Both the position numbers and the translations under genes were made by a program. Positions 36,252 to 45,427 of a DNA stretch of 49,884 nt are shown piece by piece (the stretch's first letter is position 1; the number at the start of each line of letters is the position of its first letter). This DNA comes from an uncultured Pseudomonadota bacterium (GTDB lineage: Bacteria; Pseudomonadota; Gammaproteobacteria; Steroidobacterales; Steroidobacteraceae). The notes under the pieces were generated by a model that was given only the letters and a program-made list of their open reading frames with translations, was not told where the DNA came from and ran no database searches. The DNA is taken from NCBI GenBank assembly GCA_903908825.1, contig CAIVTJ010000023.1, positions 1 to 49,884 on the forward strand. The letters are read 5' to 3'.

Positions 36252-36647
36252 CAAAGGGTATCGCTGGTCGTGCACCAGCCCTCGTCAAGAGGGTCGCACC
36301 AGGCGCTACAAAACACCGCGGTCATAAAACCGCACGTTAGTTGGCCTTGCGAAACAAGGCCATCGTACGGCCGATCAGGTCGCAACGCTCGACGAATCAT
36401 GCCCGGTACCCGGGATGCCCAAGAGAGCGCGCCCGTCGGTCAGCAGATAACCAAAAGGTTGCTGGCGCGTCACTCTGAAAGTGGCGTGATCAACTCCGCT
36501 ACGCAGTGCTCGCACACATTACCGCGCTCGTAACACGCCTGTTCGCCTTTATCACGGCGCTCTGCTGCCCGCCACGGCTCATTGCTGCGTACGCTGACGC
36601 GTACGCCCTCCCCACGTCGGCCCCTCAACACAATTTGAGCGGGATAA
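36252..36647 (+). promoter_or_regulatory. Long structured 5' leader of rne
   Basis: About 390 bases without a credible ORF. The leader shows stem-loops: GCTGGT-CGTGC-ACCAGC (36263-36279), CCCTC-GTCAA-GAGGG (36279-36293) and a perfect TGGCCTTG-CGAAA-CAAGGCCA hairpin (36342-36362). In E. coli the rne leader is the target of autoregulation by RNase E, and the size and structure here would fit. I cannot show sequence homology to the E. coli leader. Confidence 0.55.
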
Positions 36648-39518
36648 ATGAAAAGAATGCTCGTCAACGCGACCCAGCAGGAAGAGCTGCGCGTCGCCCT
36701 GGTCGATGGCCAGAAACTCTACGATCTCAGCATCGAGATCCCTTCACGCGAACAGAAGAAAGCTAACGTCTACAAGGCGCGCATCGCGCGCATAGAGCCG
36801 TCACTGGAAGCCTGCTTCGTCGATTACGGCTCGTCGCGGCATGGCTTTCTGCCGCTGAAAGAAATCTCCAAAGACTATTTCCGTGCCGGCGGCACGCAAA
36901 ACCGCCCGATCCGCGAACTGGTCTCTGAAGGCCAGGAAATCGTCGTGCAGGTCGAGAAGGAAGAGCGCGGTAACAAAGGCGCCGCACTGACCACCTTCAT
37001 CAGTCTGGCCGGCCGCTTTCTGGTGCTGATGCCCAACAACCCGCGCGGTGGCGGCGTGTCGCGTCGCATCGAAGGCGAAGACCGCGATCAGATGCGCGAG
37101 ACCATGGCGCAGTTGCAGATCCCGGACGGCATGGGCGCGATCATCCGCACCGCCGGCGTGGGCCGTAGTGCCGAAGAGCTGCAGTGGGACATGGACAACC
37201 TGCGCACGCAGTGGGACGCCATCGCCGGCGCCATCACCTCGCGGCCGGCCCCCTTCCTGCTCTATCAGGAAAGCGATGCGGTCACTCGCGCCATGCGCGA
37301 CTACCTGACCGATGACATCGGCGAAATCCTAGTCGATGACACCTCTGCCTTTCAGAAGGCGCAGGAGTACATGCAGCGTTTTATGCCGCCTGAGGCCCTC
37401 AAGCAGCTGCGCTTTTATAGCGAAGACGTGCCCTTGTTCACGCGCTTCCAGATCGAAAACCAGATCGAATCGGCCTACGCACACAAGGTGCAACTGCCTT
37501 CAGGTGGCAGCTTGGTTATCGATTACACCGAGGCGTTGGTGTCCATCGACATCAACTCCGCCCGCAGCACGCGCGGCGGTGATATCGAAACCACCGCCAC
37601 CAACACCAACCTGGAAGCGGCCGACGAAATCGCCCGGCAGCTGCGCATCCGCGACGTCGGTGGCTTGGTGGTCATCGACTTCATCGACATGGAGTCCACC
37701 AAGAACCAGCGGGATGTCGAAGAGCGTTTGCGCGATGCCATGAAGATGGACCGCGCGCGCATCCAGATCGGCCGCCTGTCGCGCTTTGGTCTGCTCGAGA
37801 TGTCGCGCCAGCGTCTGCGCCCCAGCTTGGGTGAGTCCAGTCACCTCAGCTGCCCGCGTTGCAACGGCATCGGCAGCATCCGCAGTGTCGAATCGATGGC
37901 CCTGTCCATTCTGCGTCTGCTCAGCGAAGACACTCGCAAAGACCGCACCTCACGACTGATCGTGCAGGTGCCGGTGCCGGTGGCCACCTATCTGATGAAC
38001 GAAAAGCGCGATGCCTTGCGCACGGTTCAGGAAAAGAGCGGCGTCGAAGTCTTCGTGGTACCCAACCCCGACATCGACACGCCCGAGTACAGCATCCGCC
38101 GCGTACGCGACGACGAAGCCGCACTGGGTGACAACGCACAGCCCAGCTATCGCATGGCGACCACGCCTGAAGTGCCCGATCCGGCCATGCAGGCCCGCAA
38201 GCCGGTACTGCCGGTGGCTGCTGTGGCGACCATCATGCCGACCACCGCAGCACCCCTGCCCCCGGCACGCGAGCCGGTGGCTGCAGCGGTCGAATCCGTT
38301 GTGGCGACACCGATGCCTTCGCTATGGAAGCGCCTCAAGCGTCTGGTCGTCGGTGACGAACCGGCGGCGGTGGCCACACCTGCGGCCAGCACCGAACGTA
38401 ACGCAGCCCAGGGACGTGGCCCGCGCCGCGACGAACGGGGCGGTGCACGTGGTGGCCGCGGTGGGCGGGGCGGTCGTGGTGGCCGGGACGGCCGCTCGCG
38501 CGATGAGCGCGGCGATGCACCGGCCGGCGACCGCGCTGCCAATCCGGCTCGCGAAGCGGACAAGCCGCAGCCGGCAGCCGGCAGCGACAGCGCCAACAAC
38601 AACGGTGCTGGTGGTGGTGGCCGTGGTCGTGGCCGTGGTGGCCGCGACGGTGCGCCGCGTGAAGGTGGACGTGAGGGCGGACCTCGCGACGGCACCCCGC
38701 GTGAGGCTCGCGAGCCGCGTGAGCCGCGTACCCCGCGCAACGAAGCGCCGCGTCCGGCGGCTCCCGCCGGCGATCCGGTGGCTGCACCGGTCGGCGCAGC
38801 CGATGCTCAGACGCAAGATCCGCGTCCTGAGGGCGGTGAGCAGCGCCGCTCACGCCGTGGCGGCCGCCGCCGCAGGCGGGGTGGTTCGGGTAACCGCGAC
38901 GCGGCAGTGGCCGGCGTCCTGACGGACGAGAGCACGCTGCAGGGCACAGACGACGCACCGGCGTTCGATCTGGAACCCTCGGCCGGCGAAGTCAGCCCCC
39001 CGCAGCTGCGCGACCCGCAGCAGCCACAGGTATCCTGGACTTCTGCCGCTCCCGTGGTAGCCGCTGTCCCGGTTCCGGACGTCGTGGCCGCCGAGACGGC
39101 GGCCCCTGAGATCATCGCTGAGCCGGTGGTCGCTGCCGCTGAGCCGGTAGTCGCTGCCGCAGAGCCGGTGGTCGCCGCCGCTGAGGCCGTCGCACCGCCG
39201 GTCGTCGTCGCTGAAGCTGTCGAAGCGCAGGTCGTAGCCCAAACGCCTGTGGTCCAGGAGGCCGTGGAACTGGTCGCTGCTTTCAAGGCTGCCCCGCCGG
39301 TAGTCAGCGAAACCGCACCGGTCGTCGAGGCGGTCGCTGAGCTGAAGGCGGAAGCCGTGGCAGAGCCTGTCGTCGAGCAGCCGCTGACGGCGGCCCTAGC
39401 AACGCCGGTTGCCGATCAGGCCGAGGCACCGCAAGCCTCGTTGCCCGAAGGCACCCAGACGTGGACCTCTGCACCAGCCCCGTCACCGCCCGCGATGCGC
39501 GGTCCGGAGCACGTCTAA
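36648..39518 (+). CDS. rne: Ribonuclease E
   Basis: A 956-aa endoribonuclease that scaffolds the RNA degradosome. The S1 domain (about residues 35-125) precedes the 5'-sensor and DNase I-like catalytic region, with metal-binding Asp in [14 protein letters not shown] and VVIDFIDM. The zinc-link is CPRCNG. The first 520 residues are highly conserved. The C-terminal half is disordered and species-specific: an RG-rich RNA-binding stretch (about 580-750), and a Val/Ala/Glu/Pro region with 21-bp repeats. The start follows GCGGGATAA and gives [18 protein letters not shown]. It is divergent from rluC. Confidence 0.96.
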   Translation: MKRMLVNATQQEELRVALVDGQKLYDLSIEIPSREQKKANVYKARIARIEPSLEACFVDYGSSRHGFLPLKEISKDYFRAGGTQNRPIRELVSEGQEIVVQVEKEERGNKGAALTTFISLAGRFLVLMPNNPRGGGVSRRIEGEDRDQMRETMAQLQIPDGMGAIIRTAGVGRSAEELQWDMDNLRTQWDAIAGAITSRPAPFLLYQESDAVTRAMRDYLTDDIGEILVDDTSAFQKAQEYMQRFMPPEALKQLRFYSEDVPLFTRFQIENQIESAYAHKVQLPSGGSLVIDYTEALVSIDINSARSTRGGDIETTATNTNLEAADEIARQLRIRDVGGLVVIDFIDMESTKNQRDVEERLRDAMKMDRARIQIGRLSRFGLLEMSRQRLRPSLGESSHLSCPRCNGIGSIRSVESMALSILRLLSEDTRKDRTSRLIVQVPVPVATYLMNEKRDALRTVQEKSGVEVFVVPNPDIDTPEYSIRRVRDDEAALGDNAQPSYRMATTPEVPDPAMQARKPVLPVAAVATIMPTTAAPLPPAREPVAAAVESVVATPMPSLWKRLKRLVVGDEPAAVATPAASTERNAAQGRGPRRDERGGARGGRGGRGGRGGRDGRSRDERGDAPAGDRAANPAREADKPQPAAGSDSANNNGAGGGGRGRGRGGRDGAPREGGREGGPRDGTPREAREPREPRTPRNEAPRPAAPAGDPVAAPVGAADAQTQDPRPEGGEQRRSRRGGRRRRRGGSGNRDAAVAGVLTDESTLQGTDDAPAFDLEPSAGEVSPPQLRDPQQPQVSWTSAAPVVAAVPVPDVVAAETAAPEIIAEPVVAAAEPVVAAAEPVVAAAEAVAPPVVVAEAVEAQVVAQTPVVQEAVELVAAFKAAPPVVSETAPVVEAVAELKAEAVAEPVVEQPLTAALATPVADQAEAPQASLPEGTQTWTSAPAPSPPAMRGPEHV
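39120..39182 (+). repeat. 21-bp tandem repeat in rne (three units)
   Basis: Three units of GAGCCGGTGGTCGCTGCCGC(T/A), encoding EPVVAAA, lie in the Val/Ala-rich tail. The fourth unit degenerates. The repeats are in frame and expand the disordered tail by 7 residues each. Confidence 0.9.
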
Positions 39519-39532
39519 ACGTCCAGGCGAGG

Positions 39533-39567
39533 CGGTTTCGGACAGGCCCTGCGCCTGTTCGAAACCG
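39533..39567. terminator. Bidirectional-type hairpin between rne and the AguB-like gene
   Basis: CGGTTTCGGACAGGC and GCCTGTTCGAAACCG form a 15-bp stem (one G-T pair) with a CCTGC loop. There is no T-tract. It lies in the gap between two convergent genes, 14 bp after the rne stop. Confidence 0.6.
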
Positions 39568-39594
39568 GCCGTCCCGGCCGTGCACAAACAGCAG

Positions 39595-40509
39595 TTATTG
39601 CCCGTCTAGAGTCAGCAAGGCGCCATAGAGGTCGGGCCGGCGGTCGCGGAACACAAACCAGTTGTCCCGCAACTGCGCGATGGCGGCCAGATCAAACTCC
39701 GCCAGCAACACCGCATCAGCATCTTGCGGCGCCTGCGCCACCAATGCGCCGGTGGCATCGGCAATGAACGACGACCCATAAAAGTTGATGTACAGCTGCT
39801 GCGGATCTTGCAGGGAACGCTCCAGCCCGTGGCGGTTAGCCGCCAGCAAGGGCATCAGGTTGGCGGCCGCATGACCCTGCTGGGTGCGCTGCCAATGATC
39901 ACGCGACAGCACCGGCAAGGCCGGTGGCGGCTCGCTGCCGATGGCGGTCGGATAGAGCAGCAGTTCGGCGCCCTGCAAGGCCATGGCGCGGGCACATTCC
40001 GGAAACCACTGGTCCCAGCAGATGCCCACGCCCAGACGCCCATAACGGGTCTGCCACACGCGAAAACCTGTATCGCCAGGACTGAAGTAAGTCTTTTCCT
40101 GATAGCCCGGGCCGTTGGGGATGTGCGACTTGCGATAACTGCCTAACACCGCGCCGTCTGCATCGATGAGCGCGACGGTATTGAAATAAGCCTGCCCTGC
40201 CCGCTCAAAAAAACTAACCGGCACGACCACACCCAACTCGGCCGCGACCCGGGCAAAGCGCTGCACTGCCGGATTCTCGTGCAGGCTGGTGGCCAGGCGC
40301 AGATGCCGCGTGTCCTGCTCGATGCAAAAATAAGGCGTCTCAAACAACTCGGGCAGCAGCACCACTTGCGCGCCGGCCCGTGCGGCCTCGCGCAGCAGTT
40401 CCTCGGCCCGGTCAATGTTGACCTGGCGATCCCAGCCGCACGAAAACTGCGTCACTGCCACGGTCAGCGGCCGTGCTGCGGCCTGCAAGTGCGCTAAATT
40501 TGCGCTCAT
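39595..40509 (-). CDS. aguB: Carbon-nitrogen hydrolase, N-carbamoylputrescine amidase-like (AguB)
   Basis: A 304-aa nitrilase-superfamily enzyme, cytoplasmic, that would convert N-carbamoylputrescine to putrescine, CO2 and NH3. The Glu-Lys-Cys triad is visible: LLPELFETPYF, SYRKSHIPNGPGYQEKTYF, and GVGICWDQWFPECARAMALQGAE, the last being the AguB-specific Cys motif. DHWQRTQQGHAAANLMPLLA and YGSSFIAD also match AguB closely. No agmatine deiminase (aguA) gene is nearby, so the source of substrate is unknown. It overlaps the Gfo/Idh gene as ATGA. Confidence 0.88.
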   Translation of the reverse strand: MSANLAHLQAAARPLTVAVTQFSCGWDRQVNIDRAEELLREAARAGAQVVLLPELFETPYFCIEQDTRHLRLATSLHENPAVQRFARVAAELGVVVPVSFFERAGQAYFNTVALIDADGAVLGSYRKSHIPNGPGYQEKTYFSPGDTGFRVWQTRYGRLGVGICWDQWFPECARAMALQGAELLLYPTAIGSEPPPALPVLSRDHWQRTQQGHAAANLMPLLAANRHGLERSLQDPQQLYINFYGSSFIADATGALVAQAPQDADAVLLAEFDLAAIAQLRDNWFVFRDRRPDLYGALLTLDGQ

Positions 40510-41459
40510 GCACGCATCCCCGCTGCGGCCTTGACCTGCTCGGTAATGCGCAGCGCCGTCTCCAGCGCACGCAGACCATCTTCACCGCTGACCACCGGGG
40601 CCGCGCCAGTGCGCACACAGTTCAAGAAGGACTCGATTTCCGCCTTCAGTGCATCACCCTGATCGAGGTTCTGTTCCTCGATGGTGACCGGCAACGGTGA
40701 GGGCTCGCCACCCGGCGGCCGCTTGCGGATAACGGTGAGGATTTTTTGTTGCAGGTCTATCGAGATGTAAGCGTCGTCCTGAAACACACGTAAGCGGCGC
40801 TCTGTCTTCAGGCTCACGCGACTGGCCGTGGTGTTGGCCACACAGCCGTTGGCAAAGTGCAGACGGGCGTTGGCGATATCGATTTCGTCTGAGAACACCG
40901 GCGTGCCGACCGCGTCTATGGACACGATCGGTGACTTGACGATGCTCTGCAAAATGTCGATGTCATGGATCATCAGATCGAGCACGACATTGACATCGGT
41001 TCCGCGTTCACGAAACGGCGCCAGGCGATGACACTCGAGAAACCGCGGCGAACGCAGGCTGGACTCTGCGGCCAAGATGGCGGCGTTAAAACGCTCCAAG
41101 TGCCCCACCTGCAGCACCCGGCCATGGGCAGCGGCCAGATCGATGAGGCTGCGGGCTTGCTCCACCGTCTCGGTCATCGGCTTCTCGACCAGCACGTGCG
41201 CGCCATGGCGTAGGAACTCGGCAGCAATCTCGTAGTGCGCCGGAGTCTGCGTCACGATGCTGACCGCATCGACCTGACCCAGCAGTTGCCGGTAGTCAGC
41301 CAGCCCAGTAACGCCCAGCTCGGCCGCTACGGTAGACCGTGCCGGTTCGTGACTGTCGACGACCGCCAGCAGCTGGCAACCGGGCAGGCCGGCATACTTC
41401 TGCGCATGAAAGCGCCCCAGGTAACCCACGCCGATAACGGCCGCTTTGATGTGTTGCAT
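40506..41459 (-). CDS. Gfo/Idh/MocA family oxidoreductase
   Basis: A 317-aa NAD(P)-dependent dehydrogenase. The dinucleotide-binding motif is AAVIGVGYLGRFHAQKY. The family catalytic motif EKPMTETVEQA includes the conserved Lys. The C-terminal domain has DLMIHDIDILQSI (the conserved H-D). Substrates in this family are mostly sugars. Close relatives exist next to lipid A or polysaccharide genes, but nothing here fixes the substrate. The track ORF from 41600 is overextended: the ATG at 41459 gives MQHIKAAVIG. It is translationally coupled with the AguB-like gene, and only 9 bp from a divergent gene. Confidence 0.85.
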   Translation of the reverse strand: MQHIKAAVIGVGYLGRFHAQKYAGLPGCQLLAVVDSHEPARSTVAAELGVTGLADYRQLLGQVDAVSIVTQTPAHYEIAAEFLRHGAHVLVEKPMTETVEQARSLIDLAAAHGRVLQVGHLERFNAAILAAESSLRSPRFLECHRLAPFRERGTDVNVVLDLMIHDIDILQSIVKSPIVSIDAVGTPVFSDEIDIANARLHFANGCVANTTASRVSLKTERRLRVFQDDAYISIDLQQKILTVIRKRPPGGEPSPLPVTIEEQNLDQGDALKAEIESFLNCVRTGAAPVVSGEDGLRALETALRITEQVKAAAGMRA

Positions 41460-41468
41460 CTTGATATT

Positions 41469-41780
41469 ATGCCTGTCGTGAGTGCCACCCAGCGCAAGAC
41501 CGTCGCAGACAGCCCCATCGGTACCGAGTTCATCCGGCTTGGCGTGGGGGTGCTGGTAGGCGTGGTGCTTATCCCGCCGCTGATCTGGCTGGCAGGGCAT
41601 CTGGTCATCGGCGAATACATCCGCGACCCGCTGACCGGTACGACCGGAGGGCCTCTGGCCCTGTGGTCAGACTATCTACAGGCCCTGGCGCAGGGTTCAC
41701 CGGCCTATTGGCTCACCTGTGCCGGGCCGTACGGCATCTATGTGGTGGTGCGCGTGCTGCGCAAATTGCTGGGTCTGTAA
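41469..41780 (+). CDS. Small membrane protein, unknown function
   Basis: A 103-aa protein with a hydrophobic helix (LGVGVLVGVVLIPPLIWLAGHLV) and a second near the C-terminus (YGIYVVVRVLRKLLGL). I do not recognise the family. The ATG at 41469 is 9 bp from the divergent Gfo/Idh start, so the promoters of both genes must overlap each other's coding regions; the GTG at 41478 is an alternative start. The track ORF begins further upstream, antisense to the oxidoreductase, which is unlikely. Confidence 0.6.
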   Translation: MPVVSATQRKTVADSPIGTEFIRLGVGVLVGVVLIPPLIWLAGHLVIGEYIRDPLTGTTGGPLALWSDYLQALAQGSPAYWLTCAGPYGIYVVVRVLRKLLGL

Positions 41781-41795
41781 CGCCGGCCTAGGGCC

Positions 41796-42074
41796 TCAGA
41801 CGTCCGGCCAGTAATGCCAAGCCATGGCCAGCATTACCACCGACAGCAACAACTGCAAGGTCCGTCGCTGCGGCAGTTGGCGCAATTCGCCGCGCAGCGC
41901 CAGTCCAGCACTGGTGGTGAGGCACAAACCCCAGACCACAGCCCAGACCAGCGGCCTGAAATCCTGGTGGTTGGGGGCAGCCAACAGCAAGACCGCCAAG
42001 GACATCGCCAGTCCGGCCGTCAGACAGACCGCCGATCCGAACGTCAACGCCAACAGCATGCCCAGCGGACCCAT
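41796..42074 (-). CDS. Small three-helix membrane protein, unknown function
   Basis: A 92-aa hydrophobic protein: MLLALTFGSAVCLTAGLAMSLAVLLLA, then LVWAVVWGLCLTTSAGLAL and LQLLLSVVMLAMAWHYW. It probably spans the inner membrane three times. The start follows GGGAGAGGCA. The other-frame ORF 41788..42099 is a shadow: it is not hydrophobic in a membrane pattern. It is convergent with the other small membrane gene (15 bp between) and divergent from prc. No family is recognised. Confidence 0.65.
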   Translation of the reverse strand: MGPLGMLLALTFGSAVCLTAGLAMSLAVLLLAAPNHQDFRPLVWAVVWGLCLTTSAGLALRGELRQLPQRRTLQLLLSVVMLAMAWHYWPDV

Positions 42075-42138
42075 TGCCTCTCCCGTTTAGCCGGCCCACA
42101 CTCTAACCCAATATCTAAAGCGGGCGGACTCACCACTT

Positions 42139-44298
42139 ATGCACACCTATCGGCAGCCCTTGCATGGCCTGGCCTTGGCCTTCCTGGCAGTGCTGGCCAT
42201 CGCCAGCAGCGGTTCTTCCGGCGCACCGGCCAGCACCGCAGTGGTCCTGCCTCAGGGTGCAGTCCAACCGCTAGAGCGCCAGCGTCTGGTGGCCCGCCGC
42301 ATCAGCGCCATTCTGGAAGAAGCCCACTACCGCCATATCGCCATCGATGATCGCCTGTCAGAGCAGGTGTTCGATCGCTTTCTCGATTCACTCGATGGTC
42401 AGCGCAGCTACTTTACGGCCGCCGACATTGCCGAACTGACGGCCTATCGCCAGCGCTTCGACGACATCATCCACACCGGTGAAGTCGAACCGGCCTTTCT
42501 GATCTTTGCGCGCTACCAGCAACGCAATCGCCAGCGCATCCACTATGCCCTGGACCTGCTGGCCCACGAACCCGACTGGACGGTGCAAGAGAGCTTTGAG
42601 TTCGACCGCGCCAAGACCGCCTGGCCCACCTCCACGCAGCAACTCGATGAACTCTGGCGCAAGCGCGTCAAGGCCGACGGCTTGGCCTTGATGCTCACCG
42701 GCAAGAGCTGGAACGACAGTGCCGAACTGCTGCGTAAGCGTTATGAGCGGGTGCTTAAGCGCACCGACCAGATCACGCCCGAAGACATCTTCGAGACGAT
42801 GATGAATGCCTACGCGCGCACCTTTGACCCGCACTCCAGCTATTTCTCGCCGCGCAACTCTGAGGAATACCGCATCCAGATGAGCCTCAGCTATGAGGGC
42901 ATCGGTGCCACGCTGCAGACCACCGATGAATACGTCAGCATCGTCAACGTCATTGCCGGTGGCCCGGCTGCCGTCGCCGGCACGCTCAATACCAATGACC
43001 GCATCACCGGCATCGGTCAGGGTAAAGACGGCGCCTTTCAAGAAGTCATCGGCTGGCGAATAGACGATGTGGTGCAACTCATACGCGGCAAGAACGGCAC
43101 GCTGGTACGGCTACAAGTGCTGCCTGCCGGTGCAGCCCCCGGTTCGCCGGAAAAGATCGTCGAGTTCACGCGCGGTAAAGTCACGCTGGAAGCGCAGGCG
43201 GCCAAGAAAGACAAGCGCATCGTGCAGCGTAACGGTCGCGCCATCCGCGTCGGCGTGGTCAGCGTGCCGGGTTTCTATCAGGACATCCAAGCACAGGGTC
43301 AGGGAGACAAGGACTATCGCAGCACCACCCGCGACGTCAAACGCCTGCTCGATGAGCTGGCCAAAGAAGGCGGCATCGACGGCTTAGTCCTGGATTTACG
43401 CGGTGATGGCGGCGGCTACCTGCCGGAAGCCACCGCACTGACGGGTCTATTCATCGATAAAGGCCCGGTCGTGCAACTCAAAGACACCACCGGTCGCATC
43501 GAAGTGCTCGATGATCCGACTGCCGGCACGTCATACGATGGACCGCTGCTGGTGCTGGTCGATCGCTTCAGCGCTTCGGCCTCCGAGATCTTTGCCGGTG
43601 CTATTCAGGACTATCACCGCGGCTACATCGTCGGGCAACGCACCTTCGGCAAGGGCACCGTACAAAATCTCATCCCGCTCGATCGTTGGTCGCAGCGGCC
43701 GGTAGACGGTCAACTGACGGTGACCATAGGTAAGTTCTATCGCATCACCGGCGAGAGCACGCAGCACCGGGGTGTAGAACCGGATATCGCCCTGCCCTCG
43801 GCGATCAGTCTCGATGATGTCGGTGAAAGCTCACTCGAGGCTGCACTACCGTGGGACCGCATCGCTGGCGTGCCCTTCCAAGCCGTACGCCAACCGGCCA
43901 GTGTGCCGACGGTCGCTGCCCTGAACCGGGATGCTGAACTGCGCAACGCCAAAGATGCCGACTACCGTTGGATGGTCGCTGACATCAACGCCATCGAAGC
44001 GCAGCGTAAGCTCAAGACGCTGTCGCTGAATCTGCTGGCACGCAAAGCAGAGCGCGCGCAGTTTGACGCCGCCCGCCTCGAGCGCGACAACGCCCGTCGT
44101 GTGGCGCAAGGCAAACCGCCGCTGAAGGCGTTGGATGATGTGGAGACCGATGCCGTCACTGCTGGAACGCCTGCACCCACTGCCGGTGCAGCCAAGGGTC
44201 CGGACATCCTGCTGGATCAGGCGGCGCAGATCATGGCCGACATCATTGTGGCGACAGCACCGGCGCAGGCTGCCACACCGCGCAAGGCAACGCCCTGA
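42139..44298 (+). CDS. prc: Carboxy-terminal processing protease Prc (Tsp)
   Basis: A 719-aa periplasmic S41 protease (E. coli Prc 682 aa) that trims PBP3 and degrades lipid-anchored and ssrA-tagged substrates. The signal sequence covers about residues 1-31 (ALAFLAVLAIASSGSSGAPAS). A PDZ domain (about 240-320: GIGATLQTTDEYVSIVNVIAGGPA) is followed by the peptidase core. The nucleophile Ser is in VDRFSASASEIFAGAI, and the catalytic Lys is in RTFGKGTVQNLIPL. The C-terminal DUF3340 helical region ends near residue 690, and then a Pro/Ala-rich tail. It is followed by a hairpin terminator and a convergent gene. Confidence 0.95.
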   Translation: MHTYRQPLHGLALAFLAVLAIASSGSSGAPASTAVVLPQGAVQPLERQRLVARRISAILEEAHYRHIAIDDRLSEQVFDRFLDSLDGQRSYFTAADIAELTAYRQRFDDIIHTGEVEPAFLIFARYQQRNRQRIHYALDLLAHEPDWTVQESFEFDRAKTAWPTSTQQLDELWRKRVKADGLALMLTGKSWNDSAELLRKRYERVLKRTDQITPEDIFETMMNAYARTFDPHSSYFSPRNSEEYRIQMSLSYEGIGATLQTTDEYVSIVNVIAGGPAAVAGTLNTNDRITGIGQGKDGAFQEVIGWRIDDVVQLIRGKNGTLVRLQVLPAGAAPGSPEKIVEFTRGKVTLEAQAAKKDKRIVQRNGRAIRVGVVSVPGFYQDIQAQGQGDKDYRSTTRDVKRLLDELAKEGGIDGLVLDLRGDGGGYLPEATALTGLFIDKGPVVQLKDTTGRIEVLDDPTAGTSYDGPLLVLVDRFSASASEIFAGAIQDYHRGYIVGQRTFGKGTVQNLIPLDRWSQRPVDGQLTVTIGKFYRITGESTQHRGVEPDIALPSAISLDDVGESSLEAALPWDRIAGVPFQAVRQPASVPTVAALNRDAELRNAKDADYRWMVADINAIEAQRKLKTLSLNLLARKAERAQFDAARLERDNARRVAQGKPPLKALDDVETDAVTAGTPAPTAGAAKGPDILLDQAAQIMADIIVATAPAQAATPRKATP

Positions 44299-44304
44299 GG
44301 TAAA

Positions 44305-44332
44305 CAGACGGTGGCCGTGGGGTCACCGTCTG
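44305..44332. terminator. Hairpin after prc
   Basis: CAGACGGTGGCC, GTGG tetraloop, GGTCACCGTCTG: a 12-bp stem with one G-T pair, 6 bp after the prc stop. No T-tract. It probably ends transcription for both prc and the convergent gene. Confidence 0.65.
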
Positions 44333-44353
44333 GGATTGCGGCGCCGCTGAGCT

Positions 44354-45412
44354 TCAGCGCAACAGCGCGTTGCCTAAGTCCCACCAATCGTCACGCAACA
44401 CCGGTGGCACCTGCTGCACATCGCCTGGCTGCATAGGACCCTGGGATGACTCTTCGGTAGGGATAGCATCCTGTTCGCTGCGATAGCGCGCCTGCGCCTG
44501 TAAGCGCAGCGCACGCAGGCGGATTTCTTCGGCGACTGCCGCGCTGCGTACCAACACTTCACGCGCCACAGCAATTTCAGACATGAGTTTCTGGCAACCT
44601 TCGATGTCGCCGTAGCTTTCCAGGGGTTCTGCGCGGCGGCAGGCCTCACGCACCCGATCCAGCAAACCAGTTCGTGCCAAACGCAAAGCCAACACCTCGG
44701 CATAGGCAATGGCCGTGATGTTGATGCCACGCCGGGACTCAAGCTTTAAGCCGGGGAATTGCAGCCCACCACCGGAAGTGACTTGTTCCAGTTTGCCTCG
44801 CACCTGTTGCAGATGATGCTGGCAGCTTTGCGCCATGATCTGCTGCGCGGCCAACTCGTTGTCCAAGCGCTGTCGCTCAAAAAAATGCCACCAGGCATTG
44901 GAACGTGCGCGTGCCCGGGTCAACTCAAGCAACCTGCCACGCATTTCAGCAACCGACTGCTCCGCTTCGGTTAACTCGTTTTGCAGCTGCTGTTGCCGCC
45001 CAAACAAGCCCCGGTTGAACTCAGCCACGTAATCACGGCGTTCGCGATCTTCGTGCTGGGCAGATAGTTCACCGATCAGCGTGGCGACGCGCCAGGCACC
45101 AGTCTTCCAGATATCGCGCAACTGATAAGACACCAGCATGCGCTGACCTTGCAGCGGATCAGCAAGGCGTGCCTCTAGAGCGGCCAGTTCCTCCTGCAAG
45201 CGACGCGAGACGCCCTCCTGCTGCTTGACCCGATCGCGGGCCTGGTAGGCCTCGGTTTGCAGTTCGGCATAGGCGCGCTTGATATCCGCGCGATTTTGGA
45301 ACAACTGCAGGACCCGCTCGTTTTCTTCGAGCGACGGCTCTGAAAAGGCCCAGCGCCGGCCCCTCAGGCGACGCAACCACTGAGCATCAAGTTTGGGTAA
45401 CGACCACGGCAT
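44354..45412 (-). CDS. Coiled-coil protein of unknown function
   Basis: A 352-aa soluble protein dominated by predicted coiled coil (about residues 25-210 and 255-320, with heptads such as LQNELTEAEQSVAEMRGRLLELTRA). It has no signal peptide or membrane helix. A Gly-rich break (TSGGGLQFPGLKLESRRG) near residue 215 separates the two helical halves. It starts with MPWSLPKLDAQWLRRLRGRRW and ends with DDWWDLGNALLR. I recognise no domain. It lies 15 bp after the DUF1249 gene, on the same strand, so the two may form an operon. Confidence 0.75.
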   Translation of the reverse strand: MPWSLPKLDAQWLRRLRGRRWAFSEPSLEENERVLQLFQNRADIKRAYAELQTEAYQARDRVKQQEGVSRRLQEELAALEARLADPLQGQRMLVSYQLRDIWKTGAWRVATLIGELSAQHEDRERRDYVAEFNRGLFGRQQQLQNELTEAEQSVAEMRGRLLELTRARARSNAWWHFFERQRLDNELAAQQIMAQSCQHHLQQVRGKLEQVTSGGGLQFPGLKLESRRGINITAIAYAEVLALRLARTGLLDRVREACRRAEPLESYGDIEGCQKLMSEIAVAREVLVRSAAVAEEIRLRALRLQAQARYRSEQDAIPTEESSQGPMQPGDVQQVPPVLRDDWWDLGNALLR

Positions 45413-45427
45413 AGGTCTATAAGCGCG

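Noticed and set aside
36342-36362. tRNA-like or riboswitch element in the rne leader
   Set aside because: The hairpins do not fit a cloverleaf or any riboswitch consensus I recognise.
38147-38740. Arg/Pro/Ser-rich ORF opposite the rne tail
   Set aside because: Low-complexity mirror of the RG-rich region of rne.
39120-39182. Possible short CRISPR-like repeat
   Set aside because: The units are adjacent with no spacers and stay in frame inside rne.
41788-42099. 103-aa ORF in another frame at the small membrane gene
   Set aside because: The overlapping 92-aa frame has three clear membrane helices and a good ribosome-binding site; this frame has neither.
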